A DNA stretch of 64,000 bases from positions 62,001-126,000 of the forward strand of contig UQVH01000002.1 in assembly GCA_900544535.1 (NCBI GenBank), given 5' to 3'. This stretch comes from an uncultured Bacteroidales bacterium (GTDB lineage Bacteria > Bacteroidota > Bacteroidia > Bacteroidales > Muribaculaceae). The position numbers were made by a program, and so were the translations under genes. Positions 8,812 through 17,919 of this stretch are shown here, piece by piece. The notes beneath the pieces were generated by a model. It did no database searches. It saw only the letters and a program-made list of their open reading frames with translations, and was not told the DNA's origin. Position 1 is the stretch's first letter. Each line of letters begins with the position of its first letter.

Positions 8812-10335
8812 ATGTTCAGACCTGAAGACATTGAACTTTTGAAAAGCAAAGGTATTACCGAGTCCGAAGTAGAGGCTCAGCTCAAACGCTTCGTTACCGG
8901 TTTTCCCTATCTCAAGATAAGCGACGCCGCCCGCGTCGGAGCCGGAATTTTCCGTCTTGATGAATCAGAAATCGAGGCCGCTCTTGATCGTTGGAAAGAA
9001 TATCTCGCCCATGGCGGTGAAGTTTGCAAATTCGTGCCCGCTTCAGGCGCCGCATCTCGAATGTTCAAGGCTCTGTTTGAATATGTCGACGGAGGCACAG
9101 ACGAACTGAAAGAAGGATCTCCCGTTGCTGTTCTGCTCGAAAATGTCGGAAAACTTCCTTTCCTGCCGGAACTCCGCGCAACAGTAGAACGTCTCTATGG
9201 CAAGAGCCTTGACGAAATGCTTGCCGAAGGCCGCAACCGCGACATCATCGCGGCAATTGTCAATCCCGAAGGAATGAACTACGGCGGTCTGCCAAAGGGT
9301 CTTCTGAAATTCCACACTTATGCCGACGGCTCACGCACACCGATCGAAGAACATCTCACCGAAGGTGCTCAGACTGCCGCCAATTCCAAGGGTATCGTTA
9401 ATCTCCATTTCACAGTTTCCGCCAACCATCGCAAGCTTTTTGAAGAGAAATTGGCCGAAGTGGTTCCTGAGACAGAGAAGCGTACCGGAGTCAAGTTCAA
9501 CGTCAGCATGAGCGAACAGAAGCCTTCGACCGACACTATCGCTGTCAACCCCGACAATACTCCATTCATTGAAGACGGACATCTGTTGTTCCGTCCAGGC
9601 GGTCACGGCGCACTCATTCAGAACCTCAACGACATTGAATCGGCTGTTGTCTTCATAAAGAATATCGACAACGTCGTGCCCGATTCCAAACGCGCCGACA
9701 CTATCCGTTACAAAGAAGTGCTTGGCGGCCTTCTCCTTGAAGTCCATGACCAGATCGAAGAAGATCTTCTTGCCATCGAACAAAAGCTCTACACAGCCGA
9801 CGACATCAAACGGATGCTCGACTATCTCAACAACGTTCTCAACGTCCGCGACGCCAGACTTGAAAATATGGATGACGAAGCCATTGTAGAGTATATTAAG
9901 GCTAAACTCAACCGTCCGTTGCGTGTCTGCGGTATGGTCCGCAATGAAGGCGAGCCCGGCGGAGGGCCGTTTATTGCTGCCAACCCTGACGGCTCAACTT
10001 CTCCGCAGATTCTTGAAAGCAACCAGGTCGATCCCAAGAACGAGGAATACATGAAGATGATGGCTTCCGCCACACATTTCAATCCGGTTGACCTCGTCTG
10101 CTACATCAAAGATATCCACGGAAAGAAATTCGATCTCCCATCGTATGTCGATCCTGCCACAGGCTTCATATCCTCCAAATCAAGCCACGGCAAGGAACTC
10201 CGCGCAATGGAACTCCCCGGTCTCTGGAACGGTGCGATGAGTGATTGGAACACAGTCTTCGTTGAAGTTCCGATCTCGACTTTCAATCCTGTCAAGACCG
10301 TCAACGATCTTCTCCGTCCCGCACATCAGGGTTGA
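8812..10335 (+). CDS. DUF4301 family protein, possible nucleotidyltransferase fold
   Basis: A 507-residue soluble protein with no signal peptide, recognised as the Bacteroidetes-restricted DUF4301 family, which has no assigned function. Three stretches look like a UDP-sugar pyrophosphorylase active site: VPASGAASRMFK (residues 75-86) in the place of the nucleotide-binding loop, GGLPKGLLKFH with a candidate catalytic lysine (about residue 163), and FRPGGHGAL (around 260-268) followed by NIDN (284-287), comparable to the PGHG and N-x-DN motifs of eukaryotic UTP-glucose-1-phosphate uridylyltransferases. This resemblance is my own reading and has not been tested by alignment. The gene stands alone between a promoter and a strong hairpin terminator, so it is probably monocistronic. 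Confidence 0.88.
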   Translation: MFRPEDIELLKSKGITESEVEAQLKRFVTGFPYLKISDAARVGAGIFRLDESEIEAALDRWKEYLAHGGEVCKFVPASGAASRMFKALFEYVDGGTDELKEGSPVAVLLENVGKLPFLPELRATVERLYGKSLDEMLAEGRNRDIIAAIVNPEGMNYGGLPKGLLKFHTYADGSRTPIEEHLTEGAQTAANSKGIVNLHFTVSANHRKLFEEKLAEVVPETEKRTGVKFNVSMSEQKPSTDTIAVNPDNTPFIEDGHLLFRPGGHGALIQNLNDIESAVVFIKNIDNVVPDSKRADTIRYKEVLGGLLLEVHDQIEEDLLAIEQKLYTADDIKRMLDYLNNVLNVRDARLENMDDEAIVEYIKAKLNRPLRVCGMVRNEGEPGGGPFIAANPDGSTSPQILESNQVDPKNEEYMKMMASATHFNPVDLVCYIKDIHGKKFDLPSYVDPATGFISSKSSHGKELRAMELPGLWNGAMSDWNTVFVEVPISTFNPVKTVNDLLRPAHQG

Positions 10336-10351
10336 TCAAACTATATTCCTG

Positions 10352-10393
10352 TCCGGATTCATGGCGTTCCTCTCCAGACACCGTGAATCCGGA
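10352..10393 (+). terminator. Hairpin terminator after the DUF4301 gene
   Basis: Inverted repeat with arms 10352-10364 (TCCGGATTCATGG) and 10381-10393 (CCGTGAATCCGGA), 13 bp with one G-T wobble and a 16-nt loop. There is no strong U tract, so it may act mainly as a 3' stabiliser. It separates the DUF4301 gene from the acetyltransferase gene. Confidence 0.6.
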
Positions 10394-10488
10394 TACGGAT
10401 TTACTGACGATTTCCAATCCTTATACCTCTCTCGCTTGTTATATCTCTAAATACATCCACTTACACAGCATACACACGTATACCGATT

Positions 10489-11565
10489 ATGAGCAAGAGA
10501 GATGAAATAAAGAAAATCTGGCTTGAGTGCTTCCAGGACCCAAGACCATACGTCGACATGTATTTCGATCAGGTCTATCGCGACGATGAAGCCCTTCTGC
10601 TCTGTGACCAGTCGGATGCGCCGGTCAGCAGTCTGATGCTCCAGCGTTACCGCATGTTTTTCCACGGTTCGGAGCCTTCGGTGAGCTATATAGCCGGAGC
10701 CGCCACCCGTCGTGCGCGGCGCGGTCAGGGATTCATGTCGCGTCTGATGGAAATGGCCTTGGAAGAATCAGCCTCCCGCGGCGACATGCTCTGTTCGCTC
10801 ATACCTGCAAACGAAGCCCTATATTTCTTCTATCGCCGTTATGGATTTTCAACCGTATTCTTCACCAAAGAGCAGCGCTTCACGGCTTTCCACTCATTTC
10901 CCGTGACCGGTGAGTATCATGTTTTCGCCGACGAGACGAGCGATGAGGTCTGGTGCGCTTTCGACCGCTTCCAGCATCAGCGCAAATGCTATATACTGCA
11001 CTCCAAGCGTGATTTCTACAACATCCAGTCCGATCTTAAAGCCGACGGCGGCAGTTTCGTTGTCATGGCCCGTGACGATGAAGACCGCGGAAGTCAGATA
11101 GTCTCGATGGCCTGGGGAGTGGTGTCGGACGGAATGCTGTTTGTAAAGGATGTTATGGGTGACGATGCCGACAGTCGTGCGGCCGCTCTGCGCCAATTGC
11201 GCTGTCTCTACGCCGACACTCCGGTGTTGCTTCTCGGACATCCCGACGATTCGATGGGCGGTCGTCTGATGCCGCGCGGTATGGGACGTCTGGTCAATGT
11301 CGGGAAAGCGCTTTCGGTCATAGCAGCCTCCGATCCGTCATTTACATGTCATCTCCGCGTAAGAGACCGTCTGTTGTCAGATTATAATTCCCACACATTC
11401 ATAATAAGAAAAGGTGAATGTATCATAGATGACGATTATACAGGCAAACTTGATTTCGATGTGACGGTAGAAGTGCTCACCGACATGATTTTCAGTTCTT
11501 CCGAGATCGGATCGATCATACGTTTCCCCACAGTTCGTCCTATGATCAGTCTTATGCTTGACTGA
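10489..11565 (+). CDS. GNAT family N-acetyltransferase, Eis-like architecture
   Basis: A 358-residue acetyltransferase. The N-terminal GNAT domain has the acetyl-CoA loop in ATRRARRGQGFMSRLM (about residues 68-83) and the following LIPANEALYFFYRRYGF motif. The middle region reads as a second, degenerate GNAT repeat, and the C-terminus (about 290-358) resembles an SCP2-like domain, the layout of Eis-type acetyltransferases. The substrate cannot be deduced. It lies 44 bp upstream of engB on the same strand, so the two may be co-transcribed, but their functions do not suggest a link. Confidence 0.85.
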   Translation: MSKRDEIKKIWLECFQDPRPYVDMYFDQVYRDDEALLLCDQSDAPVSSLMLQRYRMFFHGSEPSVSYIAGAATRRARRGQGFMSRLMEMALEESASRGDMLCSLIPANEALYFFYRRYGFSTVFFTKEQRFTAFHSFPVTGEYHVFADETSDEVWCAFDRFQHQRKCYILHSKRDFYNIQSDLKADGGSFVVMARDDEDRGSQIVSMAWGVVSDGMLFVKDVMGDDADSRAAALRQLRCLYADTPVLLLGHPDDSMGGRLMPRGMGRLVNVGKALSVIAASDPSFTCHLRVRDRLLSDYNSHTFIIRKGECIIDDDYTGKLDFDVTVEVLTDMIFSSSEIGSIIRFPTVRPMISLMLD

Positions 11566-11609
11566 CCAATTATATCTTTTTAATATAACCGTAACAACCG
11601 CACTCCAAT

Positions 11610-12272
11610 ATGATCATCAATTCAGCCCGTTTTGTCGTGTCGAATCCGACTGTCGGGAAATGTCCGTCAGACACACGTCACGAATATGCCTTTATCGGAC
11701 GAAGCAACGTAGGCAAATCATCTCTCATAAACATGCTCACAGGTAATAAGAGCCTTGCCAAGACGTCGTCAACTCCGGGAAAGACAATGCTGATCAACCA
11801 CTTTCTCGTGAATGATTCCTGGTATATCGTCGACCTTCCCGGTTATGGATTCGCCCAACGCGGCAAAGCGCAGCGCGAGCAGCTTGAAAAAATGATACGC
11901 GGTTATATACTCAACCGCACTCAGATGACCAATCTTTTTGTGTTGATTGACTCGCGCCACAAGCCGATGAAAATCGACCTTGAGTTTTTCAACTGGCTTG
12001 GCGAAAACGGAGTGCCTTTCGCCATTGTATTCACCAAGCTTGATAAGCTCGGTTCTCAGGCCGGCAAGCGCAATGTCGAGGAGTATTGCCGTATACTGTT
12101 AGAGACTTGGGAAGAACTTCCACCTGTGTTCCTGACTTCGAGCGAAAAGGGACGCGGCAGGGAAGAACTTCTTGACTACATCGAGCAGCTTAACCGTCTG
12201 CCGGCAGGCTCCGAAGAGGATGTTTATGATGAGAGCGGAAAAGGCAGAGATGAAAGTTCGGCCTCCGAATAG
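11610..12272 (+). CDS. engB: Ribosome biogenesis GTPase EngB/YsxC/YihA
   Basis: Essential GTPase of the TrmE-Era-EngA-EngB group, needed for assembly of the large ribosomal subunit. The G motifs are all present: G1 GRSNVGKSS (about residues 30-38), the switch I threonines in TSSTPGKT, G3 DLPGYGFA, G4 TKLDKLG and a G5-like TSSEKGRG. The canonical enzyme is about 200 residues; this one has an extra 20-residue acidic, Ser-rich tail (EEDVYDESGKG region) that probably is disordered. The ATG at 11610 gives the usual MIINSARFV start. Confidence 0.95.
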   Translation: MIINSARFVVSNPTVGKCPSDTRHEYAFIGRSNVGKSSLINMLTGNKSLAKTSSTPGKTMLINHFLVNDSWYIVDLPGYGFAQRGKAQREQLEKMIRGYILNRTQMTNLFVLIDSRHKPMKIDLEFFNWLGENGVPFAIVFTKLDKLGSQAGKRNVEEYCRILLETWEELPPVFLTSSEKGRGREELLDYIEQLNRLPAGSEEDVYDESGKGRDESSASE

Positions 12273-12325
12273 TGAACCCATACGGCGGGTCGGATGTTAA
12301 ATAAACAGAATTAAACTTTTAGATT

Positions 12326-12499
12326 ATGGATAAGAAAAATGCACCCAAGTCCGTTGCAAAATCAGCCGATGAATATCGCGGAGTAGACATCAATATTTCA
12401 GATGATGAGAAAGTGACTCCCGAAATGGTAAAAAAGGATGTCAAAGAACTCAATAACAATCCCCGCAATGAGGATATGAATGAGACAACTGACATGTAA
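12326..12499 (+). CDS. Small hypothetical protein, 57 residues
   Basis: A short open frame starting ATG GAT AAG AAA and ending TAA, coding 57 residues. It is rich in Lys, Asp, Glu and Asn, has no hydrophobic segment or cysteine, and looks soluble and probably extended. An AT-rich leader (AAACTTTTAGATT) precedes the ATG, as is usual for Bacteroidetes genes. It fills most of the gap between engB and the next promoter; its codon third positions look like those of neighbouring genes. I do not recognise a family. It could be the last gene of the engB unit, 53 bp after engB's stop. Confidence 0.65.
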   Translation: MDKKNAPKSVAKSADEYRGVDINISDDEKVTPEMVKKDVKELNNNPRNEDMNETTDM

Positions 12500-12528
12500 G
12501 TGTCACCGACGGCATCCGTTCAGGAGAT

Positions 12529-12560
12529 ATTGCATATCAGAGCGATTTTTCGTAACTTTG
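12529..12560 (+). promoter_or_regulatory. Promoter for the T9SS-sorted protein gene
   Basis: ATTG at 12529-12532 (TTG core of the -33 element), a 20-bp spacer and a consensus -7 TAACTTTG at 12553-12560. The start codon at 12598 leaves a leader of about 33 nt. Confidence 0.6.
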
Positions 12561-12597
12561 TAAGTTAATTGGAAGATCGCTTTGATTTTTGTAATAT

Positions 12598-13911
12598 ATG
12601 AAACAGATTTTTGCAGCAGCTTTTTGCATCGTGTCGGCCGCAACTTCTCTTCAGGGACAGCCTGTGTGGTCGGGAAACTCTTCCGAAGTGATAAGGGTTG
12701 AAGCCATGGCCGCCTCCGGGCTGGAGGGGGTCTATGTCCTCGACGGCACCGACGGAGTGTCGGTTTCCTGTCAGACTTCGCCGACAGAAGCTTCTGCCGT
12801 AAAATGGTACCGCTATTCTTCTTTAGGGGGAGGATATGCCGAAGAGCTCACGGATGTGAGGATTGACGGTGCAAATTCTGTGCTGACGAAAGTCGAAAGC
12901 GACATGGGTTACATCATCGAGTTTCCCGATGGCCGCAAAGAATGTTTCTGGGTCATAGATTACGCGCGTCATCCCTTCTCCCTGACATCAATAACTCCTT
13001 CGGCTGAGCGCGATTGCCAGCGGATAGGTTTGGATGTGATCGGCATGGGGGAGGAAATGACTTACTACGGCATAAACGGACGGCGTTTTGTCCTTGACCG
13101 TGAAATCCGTCTGAGTTATCGGACACTGACGCCTGATGATGAAGCTGTTGTTTTTACCCAGACTGAAACTGAGACTACATTTCAGGCGTTGTCGCCTGTG
13201 TTGCATGTTGCCGCTCCGCTCTGCGCCACGGAGTTTACTCTCGAAGGCGACCGTTTCCTGCGTGTTTGGGGACGTGCCGAACAGTTGTCGAGCACTACGG
13301 TCGAACCATATGCCGTCAGTGCAGTGACAAAGATCACACAGTCTGTCCGCAATTCAGACAATGAGGTGGTCAGTGATCCTTCGGGCGCATCCTTCGGCGG
13401 CTCGGCACCCTGCGAACTTGAATTTGAGGCTTCCGTAACTGACGGGGCGCTCTTCCATGAGTGGCAGTTTTCCCGCTTTCCGGATTTCGATGATGTCAGC
13501 ATGAGGATGCAGGAACTCAGCTTTACCTATACGTTCAATGACGAAGGAGCCACATACCTGCGCTTTGTCTGTGCCAATGCTGACGGATCCTGCGAATACA
13601 TGGGCGATGTCTATACCGTTTCTATCGGAGCCTCGATGCTCAAGTGTCCTAACGCATTCTCTCCTAACGGTGACGGTGTCAATGACGAATGGAAGGTCAG
13701 CTATTCAAGCCTTATTTCTTTCGAGTGCCATATCTTTGACCGATACGGGAGAAAGATGGCTGATCTGTCGGAGCCGTCGCAAGGCTGGGATGGAAAATAC
13801 AAAGGCAAAACCGTGCCTGCGGGTGCATATTTCTATGTCATCAAGGCTAAAGGTGCCGATGGGAAAGTTTATGAACTTTCGGGAGACATCAACATTGTAC
13901 ACTATAAATGA
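12598..13911 (+). CDS. Exported protein with T9SS type B (gliding-motility C-terminal) sorting domain
   Basis: A 437-residue exported protein with a Sec signal peptide (about 1-20, ending LQG before QPV). The N-terminal and middle parts are beta-rich and probably Ig/PKD-like, without a recognisable enzyme. Residues 350-437 are a typical type B C-terminal sorting domain: PNAFSPNGDGVNDEW, then FDRYGRKM, a GWDGKYKGKTVPAGAYFYVIKA-like stretch and the terminal beta strand. This domain directs substrates across the outer membrane through the type IX secretion system, so the protein should be surface-attached or released. None of the T9SS machinery genes are in the window. The lytic transglycosylase gene follows 27 bp downstream and may be co-transcribed. 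Confidence 0.88.
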   Translation: MKQIFAAAFCIVSAATSLQGQPVWSGNSSEVIRVEAMAASGLEGVYVLDGTDGVSVSCQTSPTEASAVKWYRYSSLGGGYAEELTDVRIDGANSVLTKVESDMGYIIEFPDGRKECFWVIDYARHPFSLTSITPSAERDCQRIGLDVIGMGEEMTYYGINGRRFVLDREIRLSYRTLTPDDEAVVFTQTETETTFQALSPVLHVAAPLCATEFTLEGDRFLRVWGRAEQLSSTTVEPYAVSAVTKITQSVRNSDNEVVSDPSGASFGGSAPCELEFEASVTDGALFHEWQFSRFPDFDDVSMRMQELSFTYTFNDEGATYLRFVCANADGSCEYMGDVYTVSIGASMLKCPNAFSPNGDGVNDEWKVSYSSLISFECHIFDRYGRKMADLSEPSQGWDGKYKGKTVPAGAYFYVIKAKGADGKVYELSGDINIVHYK

Positions 13912-13938
13912 CAATACTCTTCTAAAGATAATAATGAT

Positions 13939-14916
13939 ATGACCAACAATAAAAAGGCATTTATTTATTCGGCCGTCGGGCTGTCGCTATTGGCGCTTGT
14001 GGCTTCTTCGGAACGTATCGGCGCGGTGACTTCTCCGACTGAACCTGAATCGGCCGAGTTTTCCGATGTGGTGAATCCGTCCATACCTTCGTCCGTAAAA
14101 TTTGCCGGGAGTGAAATAGACCTCGATCCTATACACATGTGGGAACGGCTTGACCGTGAGCTGACAGCCATTACATATACCCACGGAAATACTTTGCTTG
14201 CCATCAAGCGTGCCAACCGATATTTCCCGGTCCTTGCTCCGATATTGAAGAAAAACGGCCTCCCGGCCGACATGATATATCTTGCCGTCATAGAGAGCAC
14301 TCTCAATCCGCGGGCTCTTTCTCCGGCAAAAGCTGCCGGTCTTTGGCAGTTGATGCCGGCAACGGGAAAGGAATACGGGCTTGAGGTCAACGACGATGTT
14401 GACGAACGTTATGATCCGGTCAAAGCGACCGAAGCCGCCTCACGCTACCTTAAAAACGCATATGCGAAATATGGTAACTGGGAGTCGGTAGCTGCAAGCT
14501 ACAACGGTGGTATGGCCCGCATATCGAAAGAACTTGGCGCACAGCAGGCTGAATCGGCGTTCAATCTATATCTTGCCGATGAGACTATGCGCTACATTTT
14601 CCGTATGCTCGCGATGAAACTCATCATGGAAAATCCCTCGGCCTACGGCTTCAACCTTACCGCCGACCAGCTCTATCAGCCGATAGTCTACAAGACTGTC
14701 GAGGTCTCCGGTCCGGTAGACGACTGGGCCGCGTGGGCCAAAGAACAGGGGATCGACTATCTGACACTGCGCGAGCACAATCCCTGGATTCGGTCCAAAT
14801 CACTTCCAAATAAAACCGAGAAAACCTATAAGGTCAATATCCCATCACGCGATTCTCTTTCCCGTTCACGGCAAAAGGTTACGGTCTACAACCCGGCCTG
14901 GGTCGTGGCGGACTGA
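13939..14916 (+). CDS. Lytic murein transglycosylase (SLT domain, MltD-like)
   Basis: A 325-residue exported peptidoglycan-cleaving enzyme. A hydrophobic N-terminal signal/anchor (about residues 8-25) is followed by the SLT domain: catalytic E119 in AVIESTLNP, then AAGLWQLMPATGKEYGL, DERYDPVKATEAASRYL and ESVAASYNGG, all diagnostic of family 1 lytic transglycosylases. MltD proteins usually continue into LysM repeats; here about 90 residues remain after the catalytic domain and I see no clear LysM, so it is a short form. The gene ends 11 bp before uvrA. Confidence 0.93.
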   Translation: MTNNKKAFIYSAVGLSLLALVASSERIGAVTSPTEPESAEFSDVVNPSIPSSVKFAGSEIDLDPIHMWERLDRELTAITYTHGNTLLAIKRANRYFPVLAPILKKNGLPADMIYLAVIESTLNPRALSPAKAAGLWQLMPATGKEYGLEVNDDVDERYDPVKATEAASRYLKNAYAKYGNWESVAASYNGGMARISKELGAQQAESAFNLYLADETMRYIFRMLAMKLIMENPSAYGFNLTADQLYQPIVYKTVEVSGPVDDWAAWAKEQGIDYLTLREHNPWIRSKSLPNKTEKTYKVNIPSRDSLSRSRQKVTVYNPAWVVAD

Positions 14917-14927
14917 AATAAACTGAA

Positions 14928-17807
14928 ATGAACACAGCGAACAATAACGACAATATAGAAAAGCAGCAATCCACCGCGCCGGCAGACTCCCTGAGTGTGT
15001 TTGGCGCGCGTGTCCATAATCTTAAAAACATCGATGTTGATATACCTCACAATACACTTGCCGTCATCACCGGTCTGAGCGGCAGTGGAAAGTCTTCATT
15101 GGCTTTCGATACTATTTTTGCCGAAGGCCAGCGACGCTACATTGAAACCTTTTCGGCTTATGCACGGAATATGCTCGGCAATCTCGAACGTCCGGATGTC
15201 GACAAGATCACGGGACTCAGCCCGGTGATCGCTATCGAGCAGAAGACCGTCAACCGCAATCCGCGAAGCACCATCGGCACCACCACGGAGGTATACGACT
15301 TCCTGCGACTTCTCTATTCGAGAGTGGGGACGGCTGTCAGCTATGTCACCGGCGAGCCTATGATCAAATACACGAAAGAGCAGATCGTCAACCTGATTCT
15401 TCAGCGTTACGACGGGCACAAGGTCTATATTCTCGCTCCGATCGTCAAAAACCGCAAGGGCCACTATAAGGAACTTTTTGAGCAGTTGCGAAAAAAAGGC
15501 TTCCTTACAGTGCGGGTGGATGGAGAGCTGCGCGATCTGACGCTCAACATGATGCTCGACCGTTATAAGAATCACGATGTCGAATTGGTCATCGATCGTC
15601 TGAAAGTCTCCCCGAAAGATCTGACGCGGCTTGAGGCCACCGTCACCGATGCTTTGCGTCAGGGTGACCGCCAGGTGATGATTTATGATGTCGATGACGA
15701 CAAGGCTGCCTATTTCTCGCAGACACTCATGGACCCGGTCAGCGGCATATCCTATCGCGAACCCGCTCCGCACAACTTCTCGTTCAACTCTCCGTTGGGA
15801 GCCTGCCCCTGCTGCAAAGGTTTGGGTTATGTCAACATTGTGGATCGCAATAAAATCATCCCGAATCCGGCTCTTTCGATCCATGAGGGGGCTGTGCTCC
15901 CTTTGGGCAAATATAAAAATTCTGTCATTTTCTGGCAGATCGATGCCATCTGCAAAAAATACGGCTGTACGATCAAGACCCCGGTCAAAGATCTGCCGGA
16001 AGAAGCGATCGGTGAAATTCTCAACGGCACAAACGAACGCCTTGTCATCGAAAATGACACGATGGCCACGTATAATTACTTCAATACATACGAAGGCTTG
16101 GTGAAGTATATCGAGATGCAGCAGGATGAAGAGTCCTCCGCCGCAGCCCGGAAATGGAGCGAGGGCTTTTTCTCGCGGGCAGTCTGTCCGGAATGCAACG
16201 GGGACCGTCTGAACCGCGAGGCTCTTCACTTTTTCGTCGACGGCAAAAACATCGCTCAGCTCTGTCGTATGGATATATCGGACCTTTATGAATGGTCGAA
16301 GGATGTCGAGAGCCGACTGTCGCCCACACAGGCTCTGATTGCGCGTGAGATCATGAAAGAGATTCGTTCGCGATTGAAATTTCTTGTCGATGTGGGTCTG
16401 GATTACCTTCAGCTTAACCGTGCGTCGGCCACTCTTTCAGGAGGAGAAAGCCAGCGCATACGTCTGGCCACACAGTTGGGTTCGCAGCTCGTCAATGTGC
16501 TCTATATTCTTGACGAACCGTCGATCGGATTGCACCAGCGTGACAACCGAAGACTGATCGATTCGTTGAAACAGCTCCGCGACGCCTCCAACTCGATTCT
16601 TGTCGTCGAACACGATAAGGATATTATGCTTGACGCCGATTATATTGTAGATATCGGTCCGAAAGCCGGACGCAAAGGCGGAGAGGTTGTGTTCGCCGGA
16701 ACTCCGCAGGAGATGCTGGCTAAGGACACTTTGACAGCCAACTATCTTAATGGCAAGCTTTCAATCCCTCCGCGTCTGAAACCGCGTAAGGGCAACGGTC
16801 AGAAACTCGTGCTTCGCGGAGCCAAAGGCAACAACCTTAAGGACATCACCCTGACCCTCCCGTTGGGTCGGCTGATCTGTGTGTCGGGAGTGTCCGGGAG
16901 CGGCAAATCGTCCCTTGTCAACGCCACACTTCAGCCGATTCTGAGCCAGAGATTTTTCCGTTCGCAGACCGCACCATTGCCTTACGACAAAATAGAGGGT
17001 ATCGAGAACATCGACAAGGTAGTGACAGTCGACCAGTCGCCGCTCGGCAAATCTCCGCGATCGAATCCCGCCACCTATACAGGTGTTTTTACGGCGATCC
17101 GGGACCTTTTTGCATCGCTTTCGGAAGCGAAAATCCGCGGTTATCGTCCGGGGCGTTTTTCTTTCAATGTATCCGGCGGACGTTGCGAGACTTGTGCGGG
17201 CAACGGCTACAAGACCATAGAGATGAACTTTCTACCTGACGTCCTCGTGCCGTGTGAGACCTGTGGTGGCAAACGCTACAACCGAGAGACTCTGGAAGTT
17301 CGCTTCAAAGGTAAGTCGATTGCCGACGTTCTCGATATGACTATCAATCAGGCAGTGGAATTTTTTGCCGGAATACCTGCCATCATCAATAAAATTCAGG
17401 TATTAAAGGATATTGGGCTCGGCTACATCAAGCTGGGCCAGCCATCATCGACACTGTCTGGTGGAGAGAACCAGCGCGTGAAACTTGCAACCGAACTTTC
17501 GCGCCGCGATACCGGCAAGACACTTTTCATTCTCGATGAGCCTACCACCGGGCTGCATTTCGACGATATACGCGTATTGCTCACAGTGCTCAATCGTCTG
17601 GTCGACAAAGGGAACACTGTTCTTGTCATCGAACACAATCTCGACGTTATCTGTGCGGCCGACCATGTAATTGATATGGGGCCGGGCGGAGGTAAGAACG
17701 GAGGTCACATCATCACTACCGGAACTCCGGCTCAGGTTGCTAAAACCGATTCTCCGACGGCGCCGTTTATCCGCGAGCAGCTTGGCTTGGAACATAAAGA
17801 AGTCTGA
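14928..17807 (+). CDS. uvrA: Excinuclease ABC subunit A (UvrA)
   Basis: Damage-recognition ATPase of nucleotide excision repair, 959 residues. Both ABC modules are intact: Walker A GLSGSGKSS with K55 and GVSGSGKSS with K660, and signatures LSGGESQRIRLA and LSGGENQRVKLA each followed by a LDEP Walker B. The zinc-finger cysteines are present (CPCCKGLGY and later CPEC; CETCAGNGY and CETCGGKRYN). Its length is typical, and no second UvrA-like gene is nearby. A pair of hairpins after the stop separates it from the convergent gene. Confidence 0.98.
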   Translation: MNTANNNDNIEKQQSTAPADSLSVFGARVHNLKNIDVDIPHNTLAVITGLSGSGKSSLAFDTIFAEGQRRYIETFSAYARNMLGNLERPDVDKITGLSPVIAIEQKTVNRNPRSTIGTTTEVYDFLRLLYSRVGTAVSYVTGEPMIKYTKEQIVNLILQRYDGHKVYILAPIVKNRKGHYKELFEQLRKKGFLTVRVDGELRDLTLNMMLDRYKNHDVELVIDRLKVSPKDLTRLEATVTDALRQGDRQVMIYDVDDDKAAYFSQTLMDPVSGISYREPAPHNFSFNSPLGACPCCKGLGYVNIVDRNKIIPNPALSIHEGAVLPLGKYKNSVIFWQIDAICKKYGCTIKTPVKDLPEEAIGEILNGTNERLVIENDTMATYNYFNTYEGLVKYIEMQQDEESSAAARKWSEGFFSRAVCPECNGDRLNREALHFFVDGKNIAQLCRMDISDLYEWSKDVESRLSPTQALIAREIMKEIRSRLKFLVDVGLDYLQLNRASATLSGGESQRIRLATQLGSQLVNVLYILDEPSIGLHQRDNRRLIDSLKQLRDASNSILVVEHDKDIMLDADYIVDIGPKAGRKGGEVVFAGTPQEMLAKDTLTANYLNGKLSIPPRLKPRKGNGQKLVLRGAKGNNLKDITLTLPLGRLICVSGVSGSGKSSLVNATLQPILSQRFFRSQTAPLPYDKIEGIENIDKVVTVDQSPLGKSPRSNPATYTGVFTAIRDLFASLSEAKIRGYRPGRFSFNVSGGRCETCAGNGYKTIEMNFLPDVLVPCETCGGKRYNRETLEVRFKGKSIADVLDMTINQAVEFFAGIPAIINKIQVLKDIGLGYIKLGQPSSTLSGGENQRVKLATELSRRDTGKTLFILDEPTTGLHFDDIRVLLTVLNRLVDKGNTVLVIEHNLDVICAADHVIDMGPGGGKNGGHIITTGTPAQVAKTDSPTAPFIREQLGLEHKEV

Positions 17808-17808
17808 T

Positions 17809-17884
17809 GCGAAACCGTTTCGCAAAAAATTCAGACACCCTGTCGCGCCCGCCGTCCGGCAGGGTCTGACAGAGTGTCTGAATT
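17809..17884. terminator. Double hairpin terminator between convergent uvrA and the Spy-like gene
   Basis: A small hairpin GCGAAA-CCG-TTTCGC (17809-17823) followed by six A residues, then a larger one with perfect 11-bp outer arms AATTCAGACAC (17828-17838) and GTGTCTGAATT (17874-17884) and an inner CCCTG/CAGGG stem (17838-17842/17860-17864). The position between converging stops suggests bidirectional termination. Confidence 0.7.
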
Positions 17885-17919
17885 CTTTGAAAATAAACGG
17901 AGAGATCGAGAATGATTGC

